A stretch of 64,000 nt of DNA from Portunus trituberculatus (Eukaryota; Arthropoda; Malacostraca; Decapoda; Portunidae), in contig NC_059269.1 in assembly GCF_017591435.1 (NCBI RefSeq), forward strand, positions 1,200,435-1,264,434. Direction: 5' to 3'. A model generated the notes under the pieces. The model made no database searches and was not told where the DNA came from. It saw only the letters and a list, made by a program, of their open reading frames with translations. Positions 1 through 12,911 of the stretch are shown here, one piece after another; the stretch's first letter is position 1; every line of letters starts with the position of its first letter. Both the position numbers and the translations under genes were made by a program.

Positions 1-445
1 CCATCCCCATTACTCCCTTACCTAAAAATACACAGAGTGAGGTGGTTAAATACCAACCAAGGGGAAACACAGAATGAATGCTCTCGCACAATGAGTACAC
101 TCGAGCCTCATTTATCTGAACTTTGTTTACCTGGATTTAATCTAGACAGTGTCTAGTTAATGATTTAATAATTTGAGTCCAGACAGTCAACAAATTAATT
201 CAAACAATGTGTACCTTGCACACTTCCAGAAATGGCCAATAGATGGTGATGTCGCTGCCCCAGGCAGTTGTAAACAAGTCTGGACGACGCAAGTGAACAC
301 TGTGCATTGTCTGGTATCAGTGAGCAAGTTTGTGCATTTTTTCAGTACCTTAGATCTCTTAAATTATTGTCTCCCAATGGTGTTAAGTGTAAGTGAGCTG
401 CCCTAATTGTGACTTACAAGATAGATTAAATAAGAAAATTAGAGA
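1..445. other. No gene seen
   Basis: I see no coding homology, RNA gene or terminal repeat here. The 77-codon open frame around 173-406 has no recognisable motif and is likely chance. The stretch may be flanking or internal sequence of the transposase remnant that follows. Confidence 0.5.
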
Positions 446-724
446 GAAGCTAGTGTTATGGGTGTTTGTGAGGAGTATGGTGTGGCCAAGCAAATCAAAA
501 GATAGGTGGTAAAATGTTCTATTAAATACTGTGAGGATGCAACATCAAGTAAAAGTGGTAGAGATGCACCAAGGAAAAATGTAAGGAGTGGAAAAGATGG
601 TGCATTAAATACTGCCGTCATGAACTATGAAGTCGTTTATGCAGCAGCTAGAAAGCTGGCAGAGAAATTAATATATAGAATTCCACAAGAGAACAATGGG
701 TGGCTGTGGCAATTCCACAATTGA
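446..724 (+). pseudogene. jerky/pogo-type transposase N-terminal fragment
   Basis: The frame reads through one stop (TAG at 503-505). It resembles the DNA-binding half of CENP-B/jerky/pogo transposases. A first helix-turn-helix contains GVCEEYGVAKQ. After a basic linker, a second (CENP-B-like) helix-turn-helix includes AARKLAEKL and NGWLWQFHN. In the family these two domains bind the transposon ends, and a DDE catalytic domain follows. None is visible downstream, so this is a truncated, broken copy. Part of the linker between the two domains also seems to be missing. Family assignment is by motif recognition only. Confidence 0.6.
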
Positions 725-2299
725 AACATACTTTTTAATGCTACTATGCTGGGTGAAGCTGGGGATGTGGACACACTCAGCATTGCATGGCATGGCTGCA
801 TCTTCTTTCTGGTAGTATATTCACTGTACTTCATGTCTTTTAATTTTTTTTTTGTGAGCTTGTGTTTTACTGTACATTGTAACCTACAAGTTGAGTTTTT
901 AAGGTCTTTTTATGGTCAAAACTAGAGGTCGATTTATGAGATAGATATAAAATGGCAACCTTCAAACATATTTGCACCAGTAACATCAGAATACTAGAAA
1001 ACTGCAACTGAACTTGGCCTAAGGGCTGCGTTTACATATGTTATTCTACATAGTAAGACATGATAAAACCAGAAACTGCTACTCATGAGGACTGCCCATA
1101 TGGACATTCTGTAGTAAGTAGGAACAGTAACGTACCTACACAATAATGTAGTTTATTACTATAGAATATATTATTGATACAAAAGCTAAAAAGATGATCG
1201 TTTCGTGACGAAATGATCATGGTTGACTGCTCAATACTGCTACTTACTGACAAGCATTCCATTTGAACAGCTGATTAGGTGCAAAATTCTAAATATCATT
1301 TTATGTTTTTAAATATCTTAGATTATTTTAAGTATTGTGTTTTTATTTTTTGCATCAATAAAATATTCTATAGAAGTAAACTACGGTATATGTGTGGGTA
1401 CATTGTTGTTCCTACTTACTGCAGTGTCAGTTCCCTGCACAACATGGCAGAGGAAAAGGAGTCTCTCTGAGCTCAGGAGTTCTATCTGGTATCTCTGAGT
1501 CCCTTGCCAATTCACATCACCCTTGAACACATTCCTTTTGGGAGTATGTACTTTTGTTTCTTTTGTTCCAATGTTTGAGGAAGGACTGTAGGTGGTTGGT
1601 CACTTACCATTAGAGTTTAAAAAGTAAATATTCATGTGATATATTGGTGAAACAGGTGAGTAGAGAAAAAAGGTAAAAACTGACAGCTTGTTTACATTGA
1701 AATGCTTGGTGTTGATGGTGCTTTCAATCTGTTTGAATTGTTTTATTTATTTTACTGTACATAAAACTTAATTTACAATCCAGTACTTAGTGACTCAGGA
1801 CAATATTGGACCACGCTAAGTAATAGTTTAGGGGGATTGACTTATCTGCAAGGTAAACCTATACACAGGTGCAGTACATAGCGTGGCTAATAGGTACCAA
1901 AAATAGGGGGCTACGTGGACCCGGCGAGAGGGGGGAGCTACGCTATGTCACAACTTGTATGTGCTGTGTTGTGCACCTATTCAAGGTGTGCTATGTACCA
2001 CCTGACTTTTTTGCAATTGCCGCGCACGGTATTTCTGTGCTCAGTACTTCCGCACACAGTACCTACACCTGTGTGGTACATGTTGGGGTCAATTTATAGA
2101 GGCTGATTTATGTGCCAAATCAACTTATTAACTGCAATCAATATACAGTACTGTTAGGTTAGTTTTAGTGTTAGATTAACTCATTCTTTGTTTTGGTTTG
2201 GTTAGTTAGGGAAACCAAAAAAACATTAAATTTCGCATTTTCTAAAACGTCTAAGGTAATAAAAATCCAGATTTGGTAAAATGAAAGACCCATTTACAT
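725..2299. other. No gene seen
   Basis: AT-rich sequence without supported coding potential. A phrase at 925-940 (aggtcgatttatgag) and one at 2084-2110 resemble sub-terminal sequence of Tigger-type elements, but no paired ends were found. The short overlapping frames near 1869-2106 have no recognisable motif. Confidence 0.4.
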
Positions 2300-2301
2300 T
2301 A

Positions 2302-2887
2302 CAGTCAACTCTCGGCTATCGCGACTTCAACTATTGCGTTTTATTGCTATCACGCACCCATGAAAAGCTGCTAAAATTTCACTATTGCGACCTCAGATGC
2401 CTGCTATCGCTCGCCCAGCCATGACGTCATGGGATATCTGACCGCTCATTGGCCAAAACCGCCTTCCCGCCAAGATGAAACACAGTCTCTGAGTGCACGT
2501 CCTCTCCACTAGACAGTGATAGCCAGATTCTACCATTTTTTGTGCTCACAATGGCCACCAACCTTCCACGCCGTCCTCCTACCATCGCCGAACGTAAATC
2601 AATGAGACAAGACAGAACTCTAGCTGTGAAATGTTGTTTATGAATGCAATTACAATGAGCTGATGTAATTTTTTTTATGTTATAACCTTGACATGTTTTA
2701 ATTGGTACCAATGAATTATACAGTAATTAAAAAAAAAAAAGGTAAAAATGAGGGATATTAGGAGTAAATTTGTGGTTGCGGCACCAATAACAATTTTCAC
2801 CATTAGTTGTTCAATTCGGCTATTGCATTTTCGGCTATGGCGCGGCTATTTCGACCCTAATTGGGTGTGATAGCTGAGAGTTAAGTG
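2302..2887. mobile_element. pogo/Tigger-like MITE, TA-flanked
   Basis: The left end begins CAGTCAACTCTCGGCTATCG. The reverse complement of the right end begins CACTTAACTCTCAGCTATC, an imperfect terminal inverted repeat. Both ends sit next to TA (2300-2301 and 2888-2889), the target duplication of Tc1/mariner/pogo transposons. At 586 bp it is too short to encode a transposase. A short open stretch starting with ATG at 2551 (begins MATNLPRRPP) may be the remnant of the transposase start. Confidence 0.75.
2551..2643 (+). pseudogene. Possible transposase N-terminal remnant in the MITE
   Basis: About 30 codons beginning MATNLPRRPP and rich in Arg/Pro lie inside the TA-flanked element, where a pogo/Tigger transposase would start. 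It stops before any helix-turn-helix can be recognised. Its placement inside the terminal repeats is the only support. Confidence 0.3.
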
Positions 2888-2889
2888 TA

Positions 2890-4765
<1,876 letters not shown>

Positions 4766-4858
4766 CATAGCCTGCCCTCTAAAGACAACTTTCCTTCTTC
4801 ATACAAAACTACATGCACTTACTATGCACACACAATTCACTTAAAATAAAAAAAAAAG

Positions 4859-5266
4859 GTGACTCCAAATCCAGCCTCTGAGTCCCCTTCTGGGGAGGAC
4901 ACCAGAAATATCACCAAGTCAGACTGCACTCTCGGTAGTGACCCAAAATATCTTGACACCTCCTTCAACTTTTTCTTCATTAACTTCTGCAACATTTGCT
5001 GTCTTAGAACTAATTTTCAATCTGTAGAACACAACCTCTCCACTTCTAAACCTCATCATCTTTTCCTCACCAAAACACAGCTGTCTGAGGCAACTGACAG
5101 TAGCACCTTCTCTGTTCTCTCCTACTTTCTCTATCCTCATTTTCGTTTCAAAGCTGGATATTGCGTCTATGTACGCAAAGACTTAACTTGTTCTCTTGCC
5201 TATGCTCTTGAATCTTCTGAGTTTTCCATCATCTGGCTTCGACTCAATAGTCATTCTCTAACTTGA
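4859..5266 (+). pseudogene. LINE-A endonuclease N-terminal fragment
   Basis: The frame contains an acidic-residue-bearing phrase (LFLTKTQLSEATDSS) that corresponds to the start of the APE-type endonuclease, where an ET pair normally contributes to metal binding. Here the phrase reads KT rather than ET. It stops at about 5264, and the GDFN and SDH motifs of the complete copy are deleted. The original start Met is lost here; the equivalent ATG is seen at 46449 in copy 2. Confidence 0.65.
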
Positions 5267-5354
5267 TTTATCTGTGCAGTCTATCTCTCCCCTAACTCCT
5301 CTGACTACATAATTTTCAAAGTGGAGCACATTCTGTCCCTCTATCCAACACCTC

Positions 5355-5832
5355 TTGAGACTTCTGGCATATGGCCAAAAAACATCTCTAATAACTTTAC
5401 TTTTTCCTCTTTCCTTCCTTTATTTCATCCTGATGGCACCACTGCCATATCATCTGTCTCTAAAGCTGAACTCTTCTCTCAAACCTTTGCTAACAACTCC
5501 CTTTGACAATTTCATGCCTTCAATTAAAATTCTTCATTACCTTTTCCATGCCCAGCCTGACCTAAACCATCAGAAGGCTATTGGACCTGATGGGGTTCCT
5601 CCTATCGTTCTCAAAAACTGTGCTTTCGTGCTTGCACCTTGCCTGGCCAAACTCTTTCAACCATGTCTATCGACTTCTACCTTTCCTTCATGTTGGAAGT
5701 TTGCCTACATTCAGCATTTTCTTAAAAAGGGTGACTGTTCTCAAACTACCATCTTATAGCTTTAATTTTTTGATAGTCTAAAGTTATTGAATCTATCCTC
5801 AATAGGAAGATTCTTAACATCTGTCACTTTAA
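5355..5832 (+). pseudogene. LINE-A reverse transcriptase N-terminal fragment
   Basis: Pieces of the pre-RT and RT1-2 region can be read in shifting frames, including IGPDGVPPIVLKN (5580-5620) and a degraded FLKKGD segment near 5725. The GPDG phrase is a family hallmark of LINE reverse transcriptases. At least two frameshifts make it non-functional. Confidence 0.7.
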
Positions 5833-5961
5833 GGGGACCATCCGGTGAGGTTTATGAAAAATCGAAAATAAAGAGGTAGGTAGGTAATTTTTTTTCACTG
5901 ATAGATGTTTATTACACAATGTTAGTTTAGTAGTCACAAGCGAATTGACCCATAAATAACT

Positions 5962-5995
<34 letters not shown>

Positions 5996-6955
5996 CCTAT
6001 AAACTTTGTCACCAGAGGACAGATTTCAATTTTGCCAGTACAGATATGAAGTATGTGGTATAACAAAACTTTCCATCTCATATAATTTAGATTTTTTTTA
6101 TATGAAATTATATTGCGGCACTTGAGAAAAAAATTCCAAATTCTAGGAGATGGAAATGTAGCAGCTTCATTGAGCTTCAAAATGATACCTCAAAATTGAA
6201 AATCCATTGAGAAATGTTGGAGAAGATACAATTTGAATGATAAAAAGTGGAAACTGAGAAAAAGGCAAAAAACCCCAGAGATGTCATTTTCATCCTCTGT
6301 GACCCTGTACATTTATTTGGGTTGGATATTTCATGCTTATACACCACCATGTGCATCATATATCCTTTTTAGGCATGTTTAGAATATTCTGTAAGACTCA
6401 TATGGCACCTGGCCCCTACAATGATTGTAGTTATTAGTCGCTCGAAGGTGAGGGTGTCTCCCATCCATGCATGGTCGGTACAACTTGTAATTTCCACTTG
6501 CACCATTTGTTTAGATATTGCAAGGTAAAAAAGGCAGGTAAAATAGCCTGGATTGTGGCTTGCAAGGTGTGAAATAACGGGTGAGATACTCAACAGATCC
6601 TCCTCCCATCGCAGTCACATGGACACTAAAATGGAAGGGGAGAGGGTGTGTTCCTGTGTACGCCATAGTACTGAGTTGCCTGTGCCCACCTTTCCTTACT
6701 AAAGAAACCACTTTTCATGGCTTTTTCCGTGCTTATTATCATCATTTATGGTACAGAGAGTTGGGAGGGGGGAAGCCCCAGGCTGCGGTGGGCATAGCAG
6801 GGGCCCTTTAAAGTTTAAACACCCCACGTATTTTAGCGTATTTCCCCAAAATACTCCATCACTATGTTGCCATATGTTTGGGGATGCTCTGGTGGTGTTT
6901 TGGGGATTTTCGATATTTTTCAGATTTTTCAATACCATGGCCACCGGACGGTCCC
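5833..6955. mobile_element. TTAA-flanked TIR element, family P copy 1
   Basis: The element interrupts LINE-A. The left end after TTAA (5829-5832) begins GGGGACCATCCGGTG. The right end before TTAA (6956-6959) reads, reverse-complemented, GGGACCGTCCGGTG. TTAA duplication is typical of piggyBac-type transposons, but no transposase is present and the ends start with GGG rather than the usual CCC, so superfamily is uncertain. It is 1123 bp and non-coding. A 3'-truncated second copy lies at 23991-25088. It includes a poly-A run at about 5966-5991. Confidence 0.75.
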
Positions 6956-8185
6956 TTAAAATCTTCTATCTGATAGCCAGTATGGCTTCTGTCAGGGTTG
7001 CTCTACTGGTGATCTTCTGGCTTTCCTTACTGAGTCTTGGTCATCCTCTTTTAGAGATTACGATGAAACTTTTGCTGTTGCATTAGATATATCAATGAAT
7101 TTTTGAAAGAGTCTGGCACAAAGCTTTGATTTCAAAACTAACCTCCTATGGCTTTTATCCTTCTCTCTGCAACTTTATCTCAAGTTTCCTCTCCAACCGT
7201 CCAATTGCTGCTGTGGTAGACAGCCACTGTTTTTCTCCTAAATCTATCAACATTGGTGTTCTTCAGGGTTCTGTTCTCTTCCTATTATTCATTAATGATC
7301 TTAACCAAATTTCTTGCCCTATCCACTCCTATGCTGATGATACCACCCTACACGTTTCCATGTCTTTTCAGAGATGACCAACCCTTCAGGAAGTCAACAG
7401 ATCATGCAGGGACACAACAGAATGCCTGACTTCTGATCTTTCTAAGATTTTTCATTGGGGCAGAGAAAACTTAGTAGTGTTCAATGCCTCAAAACTCAAT
7501 TCCTCCATCTATCAACTCGACACAACCTTCCAAACAACTATCCTCGCTTCTTCAATGGCACTCAGCTGTCCCCATTTTCTACACTGAATATCCTCAGTCT
7601 GTCTTTTACTCATAATCTTAATTGAAAACTTCACATCTAATTTCTTACTAAAACAGCTTCTATGAAGTCTGGCATTCTGAGGCATCTCCACCAGTTTTTC
7701 TCGTCCCTGCAACTGCTAACTCTGTACAAGGGCCTTATCTGTCCTTGTATAGAATACTCTTCACATGTTGGGGGGGGATTACACTGACACAGTTTAGTTG
7801 GATAGGGTGGAATCAAAAGCTTTTTGTCTCATCAACACCCCTCTGACTGACTGACTGACTGACTGTCTGTCTTCAGCCTCTTTCTCAACACCAAAATGTT
7901 GTATCTCTTATCTTTTATTGCTATTTTCATGCTGACTGCTCTTTTGATCTTGTTAACTGCATGCCTCCTCTCCTCCTGTGGCATTGCTGCACAAGGCTTT
8001 CTTCTTCCTCTCACCCCTATTTTGTCCAATTCTTTAATACAAGAGTTAACCAGTACCCTCAATCTTTCATACCTTTCTCTGGTAAACTCTGGAACTCCCT
8101 GCCTGCTTCTGTATTTCCATCTTCCTATGACTTGACTTCTTTTAAGAGGGAGGTTTCAAGACATTTGTCCCTGACTTTTGGATAA
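6956..8185 (+). pseudogene. LINE-A reverse transcriptase and C-terminal domain, broken
   Basis: In order: the QYGF-like segment (about 6975); the motif A region near 7075-7110, badly degraded; GVLQGSVL, a variant of GVPQGSVL (7255-7280); the catalytic palm HSYADDTTLH (about 7324-7353) with both aspartates present; then the C-terminal region ending near KREVSRHLS at 8136-8162. Several frameshifts and stops separate these pieces, so no active enzyme is possible. Confidence 0.85.
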
Positions 8186-8276
8186 CTCTTATTATCTTTA
8201 AAGAAACTAGCAATCCAGTGGGCCTTTCTTTAATTTTTTATTGCTCTTGGCCAACTTCTACTCTTACATAAAAAGG
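6956..8276 (+). mobile_element. LINE-A copy 1, 3' part
   Basis: LINE-A continues after the TTAA element: the middle and C-terminal reverse transcriptase, the C-terminal region and the 3' UTR, ending in an A-rich tail (ttacataaaaaggaaaaag). The LSDRQYGF-like RT segment spans the insertion point. Confidence 0.85.
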
Positions 8277-8329
8277 AAAAAGTACTTCTTGCCTCTACCC
8301 TCTTGTCATTAATTACTGGCTGGACCCAA

Positions 8330-9149
8330 TCACTTTCTTGGTCTTGGCCCTGAGACAAAATTAAAGCCACTGGTTTCTGGGTTGTTTGCCCTCATGGCTG
8401 TCACTAACTTTGGACAATTAAACTTCTCATGCCCAGTTCCTTTACAGTAATTACACACCAGTGGCATGCTATATCTGGGTACCATACTATACCTGTGAAT
8501 GCTGTGTTGCATGCTCCCACTCTATTTCCTTCAAGGACTAGGAGGAGATTTAATATTAACTGGGCTTACTCATCTTCACTTGTTCCAGTGGATGCAGCCA
8601 ATACTACTACTATTACTACTACCACCACCACCACCACCACAACTACTACAGAGACTCAGCACGCATTCTTTTAAGAAATTTTAACAATATAAATGCCCCA
8701 AAGAATGATGCATGGTGTAAAAGGGCAACCTCTCTCTCTCTCTCCAAGATAGACTGGCTCCAGCTGTTCTTCTTGCCACTCTGTCACTGGCCTCATCATA
8801 TAATCCGCCAACCAAGCACAGCACTGGCCAGTGTGCCAACACATGATTGTCTGCCAATGTGGCAGCCTCTTTCAATGTTTTAAATCTCTTCTCTATCAGG
8901 AGTGGTATTATTTCTTTGTCTGCAACATCAATAAATTGCTCCATGACCATAATGTCTTTCAGCTTACAGTATGAGGTGGCTTGCTCATTAACAACCCACT
9001 TATCAAAGGTTTCCTCTAAGTAGCAAGCACACTCCAGGTAAGAACCACTGGGTCTTTTTTCCATCCAGGCAACTGTAATCTATAAGCCTCTGGCCTCAGT
9101 TTATAAGATTTCAGAATGTCAGCTTTAAATTCTTTGTAATTCTCTAAAT
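8330..9149 (-). pseudogene. LTR-retrotransposon gag, 3' half with zinc knuckle
   Basis: Read on the minus strand, a helical capsid-like segment (8681-9064; includes FDKWVVNEQATSY and KEAATLADNHVLAHW) resembles the SCAN-like gag of Gypsy-type elements. After a broken stretch comes a CCHC zinc knuckle, CNYCKGTGHEKFNC (about 8430-8475), the nucleic-acid-binding motif of Gag. The frame ends at 8330. LINE-A copy 1 abuts this side, and no protease, RT or integrase was found. The N-terminal half lies beyond the hAT MITE. Confidence 0.75.
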
Positions 9150-9493
9150 CAGCATTTCTCAACCTTTTTGCACTTGAGTAATCCTTAAAATAAATGACAT
9201 ATCTCAAGGAGCCCCTGCACAAAAACAAAATTACATACCATATATTTCTCATTTTAATTTCCTCGTGTTTCACGTGACAAACATCAAAATATAAATTTTT
9301 GAATAACTAGTTTAAGGAAAAATAATATATCATAATATTACAATAACCAATAATTTATTGTGGGTGTTTAGTTATATTATGTATATGAAATTAAACAAAA
9401 AGTGAATTAGCTTATCTCACTTGTTCTTGCGGAACCTTTAGGGACCTTTTGCAGAACCTTAGAGGTTCCGGGGAATCCCGTTGAGAAACCCTG
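9150..9493. mobile_element. hAT-type MITE with perfect 8-bp target duplication
   Basis: The left end is CAGCATTTCTCAACC and the right end reverse-complements to CAGGGTTTCTCAACGGG, a terminal inverted repeat of hAT style. It is bounded by identical 8-mers CTCTAAAT (9142-9149 and 9494-9501). It is 344 bp, non-coding and AT-rich. It sits inside the gag remnant and cuts the reading frame, so it is younger than that retrotransposon. Confidence 0.92.
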
Positions 9494-9954
9494 CTCTAAA
9501 TCCTCCAACAACATTCTATCATATACTTCTAAAGTTTTTCCTATTAACATATTTGCAACCAGGTGACCCATCTTTCTGGTCACCAGTCAAGTCAAACCCT
9601 GATCTTCTCAAGCCTCCTGAACCACACTGTTACTTTCTTTTTCTCAAATTTGGGGACTAACTTTATACTCCTCACCATCTGGGTTTCTATGATATCTTCT
9701 CTCATTCCTTTCTTTCTCAAGCCAGGAGGTGAATTAACTTTATTCTGGTCTTTTCTAATTCAAAATTCTATCTCTCTCAGACTCCTCCCTCTTCACCTTA
9801 AGTCACCAAATTCTGTTACAACTAGAATCTGCCCCTTTTCAGTAACTGCCACAGCTGGGCTAGTTTTTAGCCAAGACCTGTACTCTCCTAGTTTAGTACA
9901 GGGCTTTAATCATTGTTTACAAGGGTCTGTAGCTTCTTGCAGCTTACTGTTCAT
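9494..9954 (-). pseudogene. LTR-retrotransposon gag, 5' half
   Basis: On the minus strand a frame just outside the MITE reads IGKTLEVYDRMLLEDLE and joins NYKEFKADILKSYKL on the other side of it, so one gag was split. Further upstream lies VPKFEKKKVTVWFRRLEKI, the start of the SCAN-like gag core. The region up to a possible ATG at 9952-9954 has several stops. The coordinates are for the remnant, not an intact frame. Confidence 0.7.
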
Positions 9955-11096
9955 ATATGACTAGAGGTTGTCACTCTGTTTAACCTCTAATAAAGGAGGA
10001 AGTTTAGTACAAATTAAATAACTCTTAGCAGGGAAGAATAAATCGTCCACACTCCAAGAAGAGAACAAACTACTTGTAATTGGTGAGGATTGTGAATGTC
10101 CTTAGAGATAAAGAAAAATGCCAATCACCTATGGTCACGTCCCTTCACAAACACTCTGGTCAAACAATAATACCTATTATCTTTCAAAAGAATGCTCCTA
10201 GTACCCTATAGCCTACTGGGGTAGAAGGGAAAGAAAATACTACTGCCCAACTTGCAATTAATCCTCTGGACTCTAAAGTTTAATACTCCTTAAAGACAAG
10301 TAGCATTTAAACAGAGCAAATAACAAAATAAATAAATAAATGGCCAATGACTATAAGACCCAAACCTCTTTCCCCCTTCACCATGTGGCCATGTTTATTA
10401 CTCATTGATTCCTTAGACACTACGGTGCAGACTTTACTCATACCTGGGGTTTACTGGACTCCTGTGGTTTGGGAGAGCTCCTAACTAGACGGTGGGGACA
10501 TACCATCTCACAAATCAAAATGACATCAAAATTGTGGTGCCCTCCTGCTACACAGGTAAGCAATACCCAGGTAAAAAATGAGTTGTCACATGCAGTGGAT
10601 AGGGCAATTCGAGTTCTTTCATGAGATACCCAACATATTCTGAAAGTCTAAAAGATAAGTTTATAAAGTTGGAATACAGTAACAAAAAAAAAAAACTCAA
10701 GATTTTTCCACACCCAAACTGCACAGCAAGATATTCATGCTACAGCAAGACAAGCGGCCAAGAAAAGTACCAGGACTGATCACTGTACGTAATTATGGTG
10801 AGTCATCACTTTCTGATCAATGAAAATGTGGATGCTTTGAGGCAAGCACCAAGTATGGTCATTTACCTCACTTCAGCATAGAGCTGTAGCAAGGTAAATA
10901 CATGGGCGGCTGAGTAAGGAGTGGGACTTTCAAATGCTGTTTTCTCAATTGTTCGTCTATGTTGCTTACCTCACTATAGCAGGAGCTGCCACAATTAAGT
11001 TATTACAGTCCTTTATTAACTACAAACAACACAGTACTTCATGCATAACATGACCTGGTTCATAACTAATGACTTTCAGCTTTTTATACTACCTAC
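9955..11096. other. No gene seen (possible gag leader or LTR)
   Basis: For the minus-strand gag this would be the 5' leader and LTR, but I could not find a repeated LTR or a clear primer-binding site. The stretch contains short A-rich runs and an aaat repeat near 10325-10340. No coding signal. Confidence 0.4.
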
Positions 11097-11266
11097 AGGG
11101 CAAAGTATGGCCTCTAAAGCTTTTTGCCTTATCAACTTCTATCCTCTTACTGATTGTCTTCAGCTTCTTCCTTACTGCTGCAATGTTGCATCTCTTCATA
11201 TCTTCTGCTATTTTCATGCTAACTGCCTCACTAATGCAGGTTTTTTTTTTCTTTTCTTTTTTTTTG
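11097..11266 (+). mobile_element. LINE-A fragment, C-terminal region (5' piece)
   Basis: This matches the LINE-A segment after the reverse transcriptase (phrases SKAFCLINFY, LTDCLQ, FHANCLTNA). It ends in a T-rich run just before a TTA-flanked MITE. Part of LINE-A is missing between here and the next piece at 11972. Confidence 0.75.
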
Positions 11267-11269
11267 TTA

Positions 11270-11656
11270 AGCTGCGTCCACACGATCGAACAATGTTCGA
11301 CGGACAAAATTGTTACCAATTACCAGTGGAAAGCGGAAAGGCTCATGCTGCATAGTGCAATTTTTTGGCCTTGTTTTTTTTCTTGTGTACCATGGTAGTG
11401 ATGTACTGCACCAGTCATCCAAGGCCACACACTGACTTAAATGCCTGAGTTACCAACGGACATCACCTTTGAACATTGTCCACCGGTCTTTGCCCTGTGA
11501 GCAAAGTTGAAATGGTGGTAAACAACCTCATCTGGTACCACTGCTTGTTGCCAGATCCACTTCCATCGTTTCACCGCTTATGACGTCATCCTGCTTCTCC
11601 TGTGATATGGTAACGATTTTGTCCGTTGAACATTGTTCGATCGTGTGGACGCACCT
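11270..11656. mobile_element. PIF/Harbinger-like MITE, TTA-flanked
   Basis: The left end starts AGCTGCGTCCACACGATCGA and the right end reverse-complements to AGGTGCGTCCACACGATCGA, continuing as an inverted repeat of about 40 bp. It is flanked by TTA (11267-11269 and 11657-11659), matching the TWA duplication of PIF/Harbinger transposons. It is 387 bp with no transposase. Superfamily is inferred from duplication and termini only. Confidence 0.85.
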
Positions 11657-11659
11657 TTA

Positions 11660-11962
11660 TAGCCTATAATGCCTGTAGGTATACTTGAAAAGTATGTATG
11701 GGAAGTGCTGTTCAGCCTCCACCCATTAGTGGTGCAGGCAATTTTATTTATAGTGGTACCCATATCAGGGCCCATATCACCATCCAAGTGCATCTTTGGT
11801 GTAACCACCTAGAACTTGGGTATCGTGGTAACATGTAGGTAACTATAAACCACTTGACAAATGACAGAGTTTAAGGCTGTATGTGGTAGGGTTCGAACCT
11901 ATGTGTGGATATCTGCCCGATCCCACACTCACCACCTTATCCACTACGCCACTGCCTCCCTA
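11660..11962 (-). mobile_element. tRNA-derived SINE
   Basis: On the minus strand the head (11886-11956) has a pol III A-box-like GGCGTAGTGGATAAGG and a B box GGTTCGAACC, spaced as in tRNAs. The acceptor ends do not pair, so this is a SINE head and not a tRNA gene. A body of about 220 bp runs to 11660, beside the MITE. Confidence 0.7.
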
Positions 11963-12210
11963 CTACTGCTCTAAATTAATCATCCCTTTCTCTGGTAAAG
12001 TCTGGAACTCCTTTCCTGTTTCTGTATTTTCATCTACCTATGACCTGAACCCATTTAAGAGGTAAGTTTCAAGACATTTATTCCATTCTTTTTGGCTAAC
12101 TCTGTTGACCTTGTTCAGGGACTGGCATCTAAGTTGTCCTTTTGGTTCAATTGTTTATTGTTTTTGTTGATGTTGGCCAGATTTCAACCTCCTACATAAA
12201 AAAAAGAATC
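11963..12210 (+). mobile_element. LINE-A fragment, 3' end
   Basis: The sequence resumes LINE-A near the C-terminus (PFSGKVWNSFPVSVF, then a VSRHL-like end) and continues into the LINE-A 3' UTR and A-rich tail (tacataaaaaaaag). It is probably the same insertion as 11097-11266, split by the MITE and SINE and with an internal deletion. Confidence 0.75.
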
Positions 12211-12903
12211 CTTTCCTTTAATATGTATAAAACTATAATATAACAAATACAACTAGACAGCTTGTTGAATTGTTTTCAGTCTGGAGATCCATCCAACTAA
12301 GAGGGCATTTTTGTTTAACTCTTTCTGTTGTGCCATTGTTTTTTGGAGGTACCATTTACGTTCTGATGTTACTGCACTACAAAATCATGTTGACAGACAT
12401 TTCTTCTCATTTAATCATTGATTTGCTCTGGTTTTATCCTATTATGGATTCAGCAAAGAAAAATGGTGTAAGACACATACATTGTGTGCAGAGAAAGTGG
12501 AGGTAGAAATATATTTACATTAGCTTAGAGTTAGATTTTTTCTTTTTATGTTAAATATATACAAAATATAGGTTAAACAGGTTAAACCTCCCAAATATGG
12601 CAATTTCTAGACTGACTTGCCTGAGGACAGGAAATCCTACACCACAGGGATCTTTAAAATACAGCAGAATACTTCCTCCCTGATATTCTACAAACATAAT
12701 ATGATCCCCAACAGTTTTTACTATAAATCAAATAACAAATGCCAGTAACCATGAGTAAATCAAGCCCTTATTTGATGTAATAAAGTATCAATATGGATAA
12801 CTGGCGGGAGAAGTACAATAATTTTCCTCAAACTCTAAAAAACATTTCCTCACGTGGCCTGTCGGCCGTAATCTTCTGTACTGGTAGTCCATTTGTTAGA
12901 TCT
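12211..12903. other. No gene seen
   Basis: AT-rich, no recognisable motif. The open frame near 12270-12506 matches nothing I recognise. Confidence 0.4.
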
Positions 12904-12911
12904 ATATAGCA

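Larger units (their letters stand above)
4768..5832 (+). mobile_element. LINE-A copy 1, 5' part
   Basis: This non-LTR retrotransposon matches the better copy at 46359-49490, starting at the 5' leader. Relative to that copy, most of the endonuclease and the linker are deleted: the text jumps near 5340 from the region before the GDFN motif to the segment before the reverse transcriptase. The next 500 bp carry the start of the reverse transcriptase. A TTAA-flanked element then splits the copy; it resumes at 6956. Confidence 0.85.

Noticed and set aside
6581..6811. Conserved 76-codon gene in family P
   Set aside because: Kept open in two copies only and lacks any domain; with two copies chance conservation cannot be excluded, so it is listed only as an observation.
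11886..11956. Possible tRNA gene
   Set aside because: A and B boxes are present but the acceptor ends do not pair and a SINE body follows.
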